Notes under the pieces: generated by a model | Databases searched by the model: none | What the model saw: the letters and a program-made list of their open reading frames with translations, nothing else | What the model was told of the DNA's origin: nothing | Position numbers and translations under genes: made by a program | NCBI GenBank assembly: GCA_039977295.1 | Contig: JBDWDN010000009.1 | Span: 186,001-250,000 of the forward strand | Length of the DNA stretch: 64,000 nt | Reading direction: 5' to 3' | Source of the DNA: Hellea sp039977295 | GTDB taxonomy: Bacteria > Pseudomonadota > Alphaproteobacteria > Caulobacterales > Maricaulaceae | In this document: positions 41,815 through 50,286 of the stretch, piece by piece | Layout of the letters: each line of letters opens with the position of its first letter | Numbering within the stretch: position 1 is the stretch's first letter

Positions 41815-43056
41815 TTAGACTCGCTCAATGATGATCGCAGGGGCCATACCGCCAGCCGCGCACATCGTCACGAGACCGTATCGGCCGCCAGAACGCTCTA
41901 GTTCATCTAGAGCCGTTCCAATCAGAATAGACCCTGTTGCGCCGATGGGATGCCCAAGCGCCATTGCGCCGCCATTAATATTGACCTTCTCGCGGTCGAG
42001 ATCGAGATCGCGGATAAATTTTTCTGCGACAACAGCAAAAGCTTCGTTAATTTCCCAAACGTCGATATCGTCTTTTAAAAGGCCTGCCTTTTCCAAAACT
42101 TTATGAGCTGCTGGAACAGGGGCATTTAACATAAGAGTTGGACAATCGCCCATATTGGCAGTCGCAACAATTCGTGCGCGAGGCTTTAAACCATTCTTAT
42201 CAGCATAGTCTTTGGAGGTAATCAAAAGCGCGGCCGCGCCGTCAACAACGCCTGAACTATTGCCCGCATGATGAACATGAGTAAAACTCTCAAGATCAGG
42301 ATATTTTTTCTGGATGAGTTGACCATATGTCGTGCCGTCTTGATCAACAGGAATATCGCGCCACATTTCAAAAACCGTTTTTAGGCCTGCGAGGCTTTCG
42401 AGTGATGTGCCAGCGCGCGGAAACTCTTCTTTGTCCAAAGCAACGGAGCCATCTTCATTATGAACCGTGACAAGTGATTTATCAAAACGGCCTTCTGATA
42501 TTGCGCGTGCCGCTCTGTCTTGGGACGTCACCGCGAGCTTATCTAGAGCTTCGCGATCTATCCCCTCCAAAGTCGCAATAGCATCTGCACAGACACCTTG
42601 CTGGGACTGCGGATGTTTTTTGCGCAATGATAAATTCCCGCTATCCATCATGGGCGGGACTTTCGGATCCGCAATTGAGGATGTGTAGCTCATCATCTCG
42701 GTTCCGCCTGCAATGACAACATCTTCCATGCCGGACATGACTTGCGCCGCTGCCAAATTGACTGTGGTAATTCCCGAACCGCAAAAACGGTCAAGGGTCA
42801 TCCCCGACGCCTTAGGTGAGTATCCTGCGTCCAGCGCGGCCATACGTCCAAGGTCAAAGCCCTGCTTTCCAACCTGCGAACTTGTCGCCCAGATGATATC
42901 ATCGACGTGCTCTGTGTTAAGGTTGTTACGCTCTGCTAAGGCTTTAAGAACAGTCGCGCCCAGATGTTGCGGGTGAAGGTGGGCCAAAGCCCCCTTCCCA
43001 ACTTTCCCTATACCCCTAGGTGTGCGGCACGCATCAATGATGTAAGCATCAGTCAT
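41815..43056 (-). CDS. Acetyl-CoA C-acyltransferase (thiolase)
   Basis: A 413-residue thiolase catalysing thiolytic cleavage of a 3-ketoacyl-CoA or its reverse. All active-site parts are present: Cys in DRFCGSGITTVN, GHPIGATGS with the His, and the C-terminal Cys in MCAAGGMAP. The start at 43056 (MTDAYIIDACRTP) is set by AGGAGAAAAA; the longer frame is rejected. It follows the SDR by 22 bases in a minus-strand operon and should be the last step of this beta-oxidation set. Confidence 0.94.
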   Translation of the reverse strand: MTDAYIIDACRTPRGIGKVGKGALAHLHPQHLGATVLKALAERNNLNTEHVDDIIWATSSQVGKQGFDLGRMAALDAGYSPKASGMTLDRFCGSGITTVNLAAAQVMSGMEDVVIAGGTEMMSYTSSIADPKVPPMMDSGNLSLRKKHPQSQQGVCADAIATLEGIDREALDKLAVTSQDRAARAISEGRFDKSLVTVHNEDGSVALDKEEFPRAGTSLESLAGLKTVFEMWRDIPVDQDGTTYGQLIQKKYPDLESFTHVHHAGNSSGVVDGAAALLITSKDYADKNGLKPRARIVATANMGDCPTLMLNAPVPAAHKVLEKAGLLKDDIDVWEINEAFAVVAEKFIRDLDLDREKVNINGGAMALGHPIGATGSILIGTALDELERSGGRYGLVTMCAAGGMAPAIIIERV

Positions 43057-43078
43057 ATTTTTCTCCTGAGAATTATCT

Positions 43079-43858
43079 TTATTTGGGGGCCATGCGGATC
43101 GCGCCGTCGAGGCGCACATCTTCACCGTTAAAATAGCTATTACGGAACATCTCAACAGCCAATGAGGCAAATTCTTCGGGCATGCCTAGGCGCGCCGGAT
43201 GCGGCACCATAGCGCCCAAAGCCTGCTTTACAGGCTCTGGCGCCGCTGCAAGAAGCGGCGTATCGAAGATGCCCGGCAATATCGTATTGACGCGGATAAG
43301 CTCACGCGACAAATCCCGCGCTATGGGTAATGTCATACCAACAATGCCTGCCTTAGACGCAGCATAGGCTGCTTGGCCGACTTGGCCGTCTTCAGCCGCC
43401 GCAGAAGCCGTATTTACAATCGCGCCCCGTTCGCCCTCAATCGGGTCTAGCGTCATCATGCCCGCCGCAGATTGAGCGATGCAACGAAATGTGCCTGATA
43501 GATTGATATCTAAAATGCGCTGAAAGCGGCTCATGGAATGGGGCTTGATTTCGCCTGTTTTGCGGTCGCGTGAGGCGGTTTTCACCGCGTCCCCTGTTCC
43601 GGCGCAATTAACCAATAAGCGTTCCTGTCCATTGGCCGCGCGTAACGCCTCAAAGCCTCGCGCAACATCTTCATCCGATGTTACATTGACCATAGCAAAT
43701 GCGCCGCCGAGTTCTTTGGCAAGGGCCTCACCTTTTTCGGCATTCATATCCATGATGCCGATTTTTACGCCAGAGGTAGCAAGTCTGCGGGCTGTTGCTT
43801 CGCCAAGTCCAGAGGCTCCGCCTGTAATAACAGCGGCAATATTTGAGTTTAAGTCCAT
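43079..43858 (-). CDS. Type-2 3-hydroxyacyl-CoA dehydrogenase (SDR)
   Basis: A 259-residue SDR with TGGASGLGEAT (13-23), NCAGTG, NTASAAAEDG and YAASKAG. The C terminus (RLDGAIRMAPK) and overall sequence match the HSD17B10-like 3-hydroxyacyl-CoA dehydrogenase type. It oxidises 3-hydroxyacyl-CoA to 3-ketoacyl-CoA with NAD. The position between a crotonase fusion and a thiolase supports that role. Confidence 0.9.
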   Translation of the reverse strand: MDLNSNIAAVITGGASGLGEATARRLATSGVKIGIMDMNAEKGEALAKELGGAFAMVNVTSDEDVARGFEALRAANGQERLLVNCAGTGDAVKTASRDRKTGEIKPHSMSRFQRILDINLSGTFRCIAQSAAGMMTLDPIEGERGAIVNTASAAAEDGQVGQAAYAASKAGIVGMTLPIARDLSRELIRVNTILPGIFDTPLLAAAPEPVKQALGAMVPHPARLGMPEEFASLAVEMFRNSYFNGEDVRLDGAIRMAPK

Positions 43859-43867
43859 GATAAATTC

Positions 43868-43996
43868 CTATTTTTTGGATTTCTTTTCAAAGGGCAAAGT
43901 ATCGCAATTGCCAGTGATAGTTTCGCCTGCAAAGGCGGACTTAAGCGTTTCATTGGGCGATGTTTTAAAGGAGTCGTTAGTTGAGAATTCCGTCAT
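43868..43996 (-). CDS. Small hypothetical protein, 42 residues
   Basis: A 42-codon frame (MTEFSTNDSFKTSP) between the thiolase-crotonase fusion and the SDR. It starts three bases after the fusion stop with GGATAGGAT in front and ends nine bases before the SDR start, as expected for an operon member. It is polar, with a Lys-rich tail (PFEKKSKK) and one Cys. No family is recognised; it could also be a remnant. Confidence 0.45.
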   Translation of the reverse strand: MTEFSTNDSFKTSPNETLKSAFAGETITGNCDTLPFEKKSKK

Positions 43997-43999
43997 ATC

Positions 44000-46339
44000 C
44001 TATCCGTTGACCCAATTAGGCTTGCGTTTTTGTGCAAAAGCCGTGACGCCCTCCCGGCAATCTTTCGTTTGCATGAGCTTAACGATTTCAGCTGTGCTTA
44101 ACGCCAAAGCCTTGTCCCATCGTCCAAGATCGTCAACAGCATTTAGAACGCGTTTAGACGCGCGGATAGACGTCGGAGAATTGCCTGCAATCGTTTGCGC
44201 CAAGGCGCGCGCTGCCGTCATCACATTCTCATCTGACACTGAATTGATAAGGCCAAGCTTTGCAGCTTCTTGAGCATCGATTTTACGTCCTGTGAGAATA
44301 AGTTCCATCGCCGCCTTCTCGCCAATCTGCCGTGTTAATCGCTGCACTCCCCCCGCCGCTGCGAACAGCCCGACTTTGACTTCTGGCAGCGCAAAACTCG
44401 CATTTACAGAGGCCAAAGCCACATCACAGGCTAAAACGATTTCAAGACCGCCGCCCATAGCCACGCCATTGATGGCTGCGATAATTGGCTTTTCTCTATT
44501 TGTTCGAGAGCAAAGACCCGCAAACCCCGAACTTGGCGTAGACATATCACCGCCGCTGGCCGTCACTTTCAAATCATTCCCACTGCAAAAAGCTTTTTCG
44601 CCAGTTCCAGTAATTATAGCGACCCACAAATCCTGATCACTTTCAAACGCATCAAAAATTTCCGCGAGTTCAAAATGTGCAGCACTGTGCAAGGCATTAT
44701 AGGACTCTGGCCGATTGAGTGTGACCTCAAGGACATTTCCGTCTCTTTTAAGCTCAACATATTTAAAGTCGCGGGATAGAAAATCGTCTGACATGGGGGC
44801 TCCAATTTTGTTGGGGTTGACGAGATTGTTTTTCCCGCCGCTATGAATAATTTTTACAGATTGACCGACAGCTTTGTCTGTTTGCGACAAAGCTTGCAAA
44901 GTCGCGCGGTGGTCTTGTGAAATATTGGCTATCACGCGGCGGTCACCAGAGCGCGCGATCACGTAACCTTTTTCAGGCCCATGACGGCCTTGCTTGACGC
45001 AATACCCTTCAATGACGGCCTCGCAATCTTCATTCAGCAATTCAATATCTGGACGGGAGTCAATTTGCTCCTGCTCCGCGTCACTTGATAGAGGCGTCCA
45101 TTTATCAGGCTGGGCCGTGGAATAGATACCCACCGACTCTTTGCTTATAAAGCCGCCATTAGCGAGGATCAAACCAAACGCATCTTTGTCTGCTCGCAAT
45201 GTCTCAACAAGGCTCGCAATGGCATGGGTCGAGTAGTTATTTCCTGCCCCTCCAAAAAAGGGCAAGCCGCCCGTAACCGTCATACTGTCCTGAAGCGGGT
45301 CAAGACCGAGATATTCGGCGGCGAGAAGAACAACAATGGGGAAACAGCTATAAAGATCCCTATGACGAATATCAGATTTCTGCACGCGGCTTGACGCCAA
45401 GGCTTTGGTAAGAGCCAGGTTAATCGCATCAGAGTGCGAAATATCCGGCCTTTTTGACACGACGCTATCTTTTACATCCGCATAACCATGCAGATAGACC
45501 CATTTATCTTCGCTAATGCCGAGAGAGGTCGCGGTTCCGACCGTCGTCAAGACAAGCGCAGAGGCCTGGTTCACAGCGTCTTGAGCCATATGCCATTTTA
45601 GATAAGGATCAAAGGCGGGGTAGTTTTCTTTTGACGGCTTCGCTAAAAATGCGGCGTCTCGCGCTGTCGGAAATTGCGCGTAAGGGTTTTTAGCGGCGAC
45701 GTCTGACAATCTAGAAAACACAGCGCCGACATGATCTAAATATTCGGACTGGCCAAAACCTAATCTGGCGCGTAACGCCTGTTCAAGCGCCGCATAAGTT
45801 TGCGGCGGCAAGCCAAGGCCGTTTTTAATTTCATATTCGGAAATAAAATCTGTGCTCGCGCCTCGATCTTCAATCGGGCCATCAACTTCACTAGACCAAT
45901 CAAGTTTCAAGCGGTTTTTGAGGGCTGCTTTGAGCGCGCCAGTGGTTTCGCCGCCAGCAATGACGGCCATATCCATGTCCCCTCGAAAAAGAGCCTCCGA
46001 AAGTTCACTTACCAGAGCTTGAGGCTGCTCGCCTCCCACGCAGGAATAAATGACTCTATCGGGAGATATATCTGACTGGCTAAGAACAGCATGGGGTAGA
46101 TTTTTAATTTTGCCAAAGGGGTCAAAAGGGTGGCGCAGAGAATCAGAAAAACTTCTAAGAAAGGCGGCACAATCAACATTGCTGGCAATGTTCTTTGAAC
46201 CCGTATCGCGCAAGGCCAAATCAATTGCCTGCTGTATCATAGCGGCGGGATGGGGCGCAGATTTTGCGTCTTGGCCATCCCAATGATCTACGACTTGGCC
46301 AACGCCTATAATAATTGGAAAATTGTCTTTCTGACTCAT
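44000..46339 (-). CDS. Thiolase-like / enoyl-CoA hydratase fusion
   Basis: A 779-residue two-part protein. Residues 1 to about 515 are thiolase-like (IIIGVGQVVDHWDG start, AVIAGGETTGAL, GGLPFFGGAGNNYSTHA), a branch in which the usual GHP motif is replaced and the Cys position is unclear (YSCVGGEQPQ). Residues from about 516 are a crotonase with both catalytic Glu positions kept (GGGLEIVLACD and FALPEVKVG). The crotonase part starts with an ATG at 44794 preceded by GGAG, as if it had once been a separate gene. The fusion may channel substrate; internal initiation could also make free hydratase. It is the first gene of the beta-oxidation operon. Confidence 0.88.
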   Translation of the reverse strand: MSQKDNFPIIIGVGQVVDHWDGQDAKSAPHPAAMIQQAIDLALRDTGSKNIASNVDCAAFLRSFSDSLRHPFDPFGKIKNLPHAVLSQSDISPDRVIYSCVGGEQPQALVSELSEALFRGDMDMAVIAGGETTGALKAALKNRLKLDWSSEVDGPIEDRGASTDFISEYEIKNGLGLPPQTYAALEQALRARLGFGQSEYLDHVGAVFSRLSDVAAKNPYAQFPTARDAAFLAKPSKENYPAFDPYLKWHMAQDAVNQASALVLTTVGTATSLGISEDKWVYLHGYADVKDSVVSKRPDISHSDAINLALTKALASSRVQKSDIRHRDLYSCFPIVVLLAAEYLGLDPLQDSMTVTGGLPFFGGAGNNYSTHAIASLVETLRADKDAFGLILANGGFISKESVGIYSTAQPDKWTPLSSDAEQEQIDSRPDIELLNEDCEAVIEGYCVKQGRHGPEKGYVIARSGDRRVIANISQDHRATLQALSQTDKAVGQSVKIIHSGGKNNLVNPNKIGAPMSDDFLSRDFKYVELKRDGNVLEVTLNRPESYNALHSAAHFELAEIFDAFESDQDLWVAIITGTGEKAFCSGNDLKVTASGGDMSTPSSGFAGLCSRTNREKPIIAAINGVAMGGGLEIVLACDVALASVNASFALPEVKVGLFAAAGGVQRLTRQIGEKAAMELILTGRKIDAQEAAKLGLINSVSDENVMTAARALAQTIAGNSPTSIRASKRVLNAVDDLGRWDKALALSTAEIVKLMQTKDCREGVTAFAQKRKPNWVNG

Positions 46340-46912
46340 TTTTAAATTTAAACTCCCTGATGAATTCAAGATAACCAAATATCCATTTTATAGTGGACTT
46401 AGCACATGGCTTAGGTGTCTCACGCATATCCATAGATAAAGCTTTAAAAAGATTAGTCAGTAAAAATTTGATAAAGTTAAGATACGGGGAAAATCGATAT
46501 ATTATCTGTCTCTGAGCTGAAATCTTTCATGAAGCAATCAACCCGCATTTTGTAACGCTAGCCGCTCAATTAAGCAGTGCCATAGGCAGGAAGCGCGGCG
46601 CACTATTTGCAAAAGACAAACATCCATGCCTTCCCTATGTATGAAAATGGCAGGCTTTGAGATAAGGCCGCACAGATTTATTGGGCAATAAGAAGATTAG
46701 CGATTTATCAGCCTTCTTTAGAGTTCACGTTGGAACGTCTTATTAGCATTTTCAGCGTTAGCTCTTTCTACGGGCCCTTAGTTTATATTTACGTGTAGCT
46801 TACTAGATTTAAACAAAATCAATATTCTGTTAACTCTATATTGAGAAAGCTAGTCCAAATATGCCGAGTTGAATATTGTCTCAACGCAATCACAATTGGG
46901 CTTTCGAATTTC
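46340..46912. other. Intergenic region between beta-oxidation operon and TolC-like gene
   Basis: About 570 bases between divergent genes. It must hold the promoters of both, but no clear -35/-10 pair, hairpin or repeat was recognised. The TTG-initiated extension of the TolC-like frame (from 46841) is not favoured. Confidence 0.5.
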
Positions 46913-48262
46913 ATGACATCTGGTTCATCATTTTCTGTAGCCGCAAACCGCAAGGGCACAATCAGCGGCCTTGTTTTTATCACTTTATCTTTCATGGTGC
47001 CAATGGCTGCTAGCGCGCAGCTGGAGTCCGAAACACCTAAGATTGGTGACTTAAAGGATATTATTGTCAGCGCCTACGAATACCATCCACAACTAAAAAG
47101 CCTCCGCGCTGAGACCCAAGGTTCACGTGAAATATTAAATGAGGCGCGAGCAAATTACCTACCTCAAATTTCACTCGACGGAAGTTTAAACGCCTCCGAC
47201 CGCAAAGCCGCATTGCAAGACGGGTCTCGGTTTGAACAAAACACAACCCCCCAAGCGATTAGCCTGAGGTTTAATCAAACGCTTTACAATGGCGGCCGCC
47301 GCGCGCTCGCGACGCGCAACGCAACTTATACTGTAAAGGCGTCTGAAGCCCGTTACGATACATTTGCCACGGCGATCGCCGCAGAAATCATACAAGACTA
47401 TATGTCATTATTGGCAGCCATTGCCGAGGTCAAAGCCTTGGAAGAAAGCGTTGCAATTTTAGGAGAGCTTGAGAAATCAGTTCTGGCTCGGCAAAAGGTC
47501 GGCGACAGCACGCGCACAGATGTCTCGCAAGCGCGTAGCCGCTTAGCTAGCGCAAGAGCTCGCAGAGCTTCATCTCGTGCAGAGTTAACTAATGCCCGAT
47601 CACGTTTGCTCTCTAAAACGGGCTTTCTTGTCGAAAACCCAACCTTACCAATCGAAGCCACAGTCCCAATTCTGCAAGACCTTGACGCGATAAAGTCAAT
47701 GGCGCGCCGTAACAGCCCCGCTCTTAAAAGCAGCCGGCTTAATGAGATGTCGGCCAATCTTTCGCTCCAAAGCGAAGGCCGCAAACATTTGCCGACCATC
47801 ACCTTAACAGCCAATGCTAGTTCTGTGCGCGATAGTAGCCCGACCATTCGCAAAGATGATGATCTAAATATCGGTCTTAGATTTACCATGCCAATTTATA
47901 CAGGCGGAGTCGGCGCGGCCCAAACACGGCGCGCCGCAGCCTCCTTTAATGCGGCCCGATATCAATATGAGAATACGCTCAGGGAAACAGACCTTCGCAT
48001 TGAACAATTTTGGTCGCAGCTTCAAAGCGGCGTTGCCGTTATAATGGCGCAAAAATCCAGCGTCGAGGCCAGTGACGACGCTTTGACCGGCGTCACGCGC
48101 GGCGAAGAAGTTGGCCTGACATCAACGCAAGATATCATTGATGCCGCGCAGAATAAATTAAATGCAGATATTGCTTTGGCCCGCGCCGAATATTCACAAT
48201 ATACAACTCGATTATTACTCAAGCTCTATATGGGAGACTTTGATGTCTATGACTTCAAATAA
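46913..48262 (+). CDS. TolC-family outer membrane channel
   Basis: A 449-residue outer-membrane-efflux protein. A signal peptide ends near ASAQ. The mature part has the long alternating helices and beta-strands of TolC, with a repeated layout (SLRFNQTLYNGGRRAL and GLRFTMPIYTGGVGAA). It should be the outer membrane duct of the type I secretion system encoded on the other strand. The start at 46913 (MTSGSS) is a choice among several Met codons; no clear Shine-Dalgarno sequence decides it. Its 3' end overlaps the next gene. Confidence 0.87.
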   Translation: MTSGSSFSVAANRKGTISGLVFITLSFMVPMAASAQLESETPKIGDLKDIIVSAYEYHPQLKSLRAETQGSREILNEARANYLPQISLDGSLNASDRKAALQDGSRFEQNTTPQAISLRFNQTLYNGGRRALATRNATYTVKASEARYDTFATAIAAEIIQDYMSLLAAIAEVKALEESVAILGELEKSVLARQKVGDSTRTDVSQARSRLASARARRASSRAELTNARSRLLSKTGFLVENPTLPIEATVPILQDLDAIKSMARRNSPALKSSRLNEMSANLSLQSEGRKHLPTITLTANASSVRDSSPTIRKDDDLNIGLRFTMPIYTGGVGAAQTRRAAASFNAARYQYENTLRETDLRIEQFWSQLQSGVAVIMAQKSSVEASDDALTGVTRGEEVGLTSTQDIIDAAQNKLNADIALARAEYSQYTTRLLLKLYMGDFDVYDFK

Positions 48263-48941
48263 GATGAACCGCCGCAGGGTTTTAAGTCAGATAGCGAGTC
48301 TTGGCGCTGTCGGCGCAACAATTGGCCTAGCGGGATGCTCAACGCTTAAAGCGCCAAAGCTGCCCCCTGCCCCGCAGCTCAATAAATTGCCGCCATTCGT
48401 GCAAATAATTGATCTTTTAAGTGGCCGCAACAAGGTCTCAACTGAAGAGCATATACGCCTGTCGGCCTTGCCTATTACGCATCCTGATCGCGCCAAAGAG
48501 TTTAATAAAATTTGGAGACGCATAAGCAGAGACACGAATAGCATTCCGATCTCTGATAAGCGCTTGCGTATTGATGCCGATGGAACCCTATTTGGCGGCG
48601 AGAATATTTCTGAACAAAATTTCTTTATTCGGGCTGCCGCTGAGACGCTCAAAGCTGGCCATGACGGCTTCGTCGTTGTTCATTTAGACTATTTCTCGCC
48701 AGGCCCCGACCTTTTAAAGCTTGTCCCAGATATGAATTTTTCATCTCGCCGGTGGATCGGAAATTACGAAGATTTTCTCGATAATCGCAATGAACAGAAT
48801 ATGTTTTCATCGCGCGGTAAAGTAGAAAAAAAGGGGCTGGACGGCGTCATCTATATGCTAAACGCGGATGATCATCCGAACCGCAGCCGATTTTCAGCCA
48901 ATGAGATTTATAACAACCTGATAAATTACCGCGCGCACTGA
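48243..48941 (+). CDS. Lipoprotein with twin-arginine-like signal
   Basis: A 232-residue protein starting at 48243, overlapping the TolC-like gene end by 20 bases, with GGGAGAC as Shine-Dalgarno sequence. The N terminus has NRRRVLSQIA, a twin-arginine-like motif, and a lipobox LAGC (Cys32). The mature part is not recognised (FFIRAAAETLKAGHDGFVVV). Co-location with the secretion genes suggests an accessory role in export or surface anchoring of the giant adhesin. Its end faces the HlyD gene, with a 4-base gap. Confidence 0.78.
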   Translation: MSMTSNKMNRRRVLSQIASLGAVGATIGLAGCSTLKAPKLPPAPQLNKLPPFVQIIDLLSGRNKVSTEEHIRLSALPITHPDRAKEFNKIWRRISRDTNSIPISDKRLRIDADGTLFGGENISEQNFFIRAAAETLKAGHDGFVVVHLDYFSPGPDLLKLVPDMNFSSRRWIGNYEDFLDNRNEQNMFSSRGKVEKKGLDGVIYMLNADDHPNRSRFSANEIYNNLINYRAH

Positions 48942-48945
48942 TCGT

Positions 48946-50286
48946 TTATTCTTCCCGCAAAGAGCGGCGTATATTGTCCGTGAGGGGTTTTATGAGGTAA
49001 TTTAAGGGCGAACGGCCTTGCGTCGTGACAAAGACTTCTACGGGCATACCCGGAACAAGTTCTTGCTGATTTAATCGTTTAAGCTCTTGGGGAGACACAG
49101 TCACATTCACCAAATAAAACGACATACCCGTATCCTGATTGACAATCGTGTTAGGTGATACGCGGCTAATCTTCCCGTTCAGCTCAGGCGTCGTGCGCGC
49201 ATTAAAGGCAGAAAACATGACCCGTGCATCTTGGCCAATAAAAATCTCGTCAATAAATTGCGGCTCAAGATTGACCTCAAATTCCATTTTTTGATCTTGC
49301 GGCACAATTTGCATAACCGCGCCCCCAGGACCAATGACGCCGCCTATAGTAAAAATACCAAGCTCATGAACAATCCCAGCCTTTGGCGCTTTGATTTCAA
49401 CGCGTTCAAGTTGTTGCTGCGTTGCAAGAATTTGTTGCTCCATATCCTTGATACTAAGCTCTACCTCGCGCAATTCTGTCAGGACGCTTTCATCAAATTC
49501 ACGCGTTACTTGCGAGACCTGAATCTTTGTTTCAGAAATTGAGTTCTTCACCCGCGCAACTTCTGAATCGTGCTCAGCCATTTGCCCAATTAAATCTTCA
49601 ATCTGACGCTCAATTGAGAGAACGCGGTTGTTAGAAGCATATCCATCTTTTTGCAGTGATTTAAGACCTACCAGTTCTTGCCTAAGAATATCGGCTTGGG
49701 TTGTTTTGGATTTTTTCAACGCCGTCAGGCCGTCAATCTGATTATTAAATTGGTCAACCTTTTCCATCAATTGCATGACTTGACCGCGCCGGGTCGAGGC
49801 CCTCGCATTTAATATTTTGCGTTGTCCACTGCGGTAACTTTCACCTGACTTAATACCTAGATCGTCAAACGGTTTTTCATCCCATTGAATTGAAGATGCC
49901 CCCGTTTCTTCAGTTTTCAATCGGTCCCTACGGGATACAGCCTCACGTAAACGGTTCTTATAAATATCAAGATTTGACCTTAAAAGCCGGTCATCAAGCT
50001 TAACCAAGACCTCTCCCTCATTGACGAAATCACCGTTTTCAACATTAATCTGCGCAACAATGCCGCCGTCTAAATGTTGAATTGTCTTAGGTTTTCCCAA
50101 AACACTTACGGAGCCTGAGGCAATAACAGCGCCCTCAATACTCGCCGCATAGAGCCATCCACCGACGCCAACAAAAAGGAAAAGAAATGCAAATATTCCG
50201 AAACGGCGCAAACTACTCGAACTCGTCTTGAGAGGCTGTATTCCGTCCTCCGTTGGGGCGCCTATTGTCATCATGTCTTGGTTCAT
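48946..50286 (-). CDS. Type I secretion membrane fusion protein (HlyD family)
   Basis: A 446-residue periplasmic adaptor. One N-terminal membrane segment (FGIFAFLFLFVGVGGWL, about 29-45) is followed by the lipoyl half-motif GGIVAQINVENGDFVNEG, a long coiled-coil region (about 105-280) and the second lipoyl half (RVEIKAPKAGIVHEL). It links the ABC exporter with the TolC-like duct. It overlaps the exporter gene by ATGA. The whole layout is standard for RTX exporters. Confidence 0.93.
   Translation of the reverse strand: MNQDMMTIGAPTEDGIQPLKTSSSSLRRFGIFAFLFLFVGVGGWLYAASIEGAVIASGSVSVLGKPKTIQHLDGGIVAQINVENGDFVNEGEVLVKLDDRLLRSNLDIYKNRLREAVSRRDRLKTEETGASSIQWDEKPFDDLGIKSGESYRSGQRKILNARASTRRGQVMQLMEKVDQFNNQIDGLTALKKSKTTQADILRQELVGLKSLQKDGYASNNRVLSIERQIEDLIGQMAEHDSEVARVKNSISETKIQVSQVTREFDESVLTELREVELSIKDMEQQILATQQQLERVEIKAPKAGIVHELGIFTIGGVIGPGGAVMQIVPQDQKMEFEVNLEPQFIDEIFIGQDARVMFSAFNARTTPELNGKISRVSPNTIVNQDTGMSFYLVNVTVSPQELKRLNQQELVPGMPVEVFVTTQGRSPLNYLIKPLTDNIRRSLREE

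Noticed and set aside
44780..44810. A frameshift joining thiolase-like and crotonase genes by sequencing error
   Set aside because: Both parts are in the same frame without any indel needed; only a lost stop codon would be required, so a real fusion is more likely.
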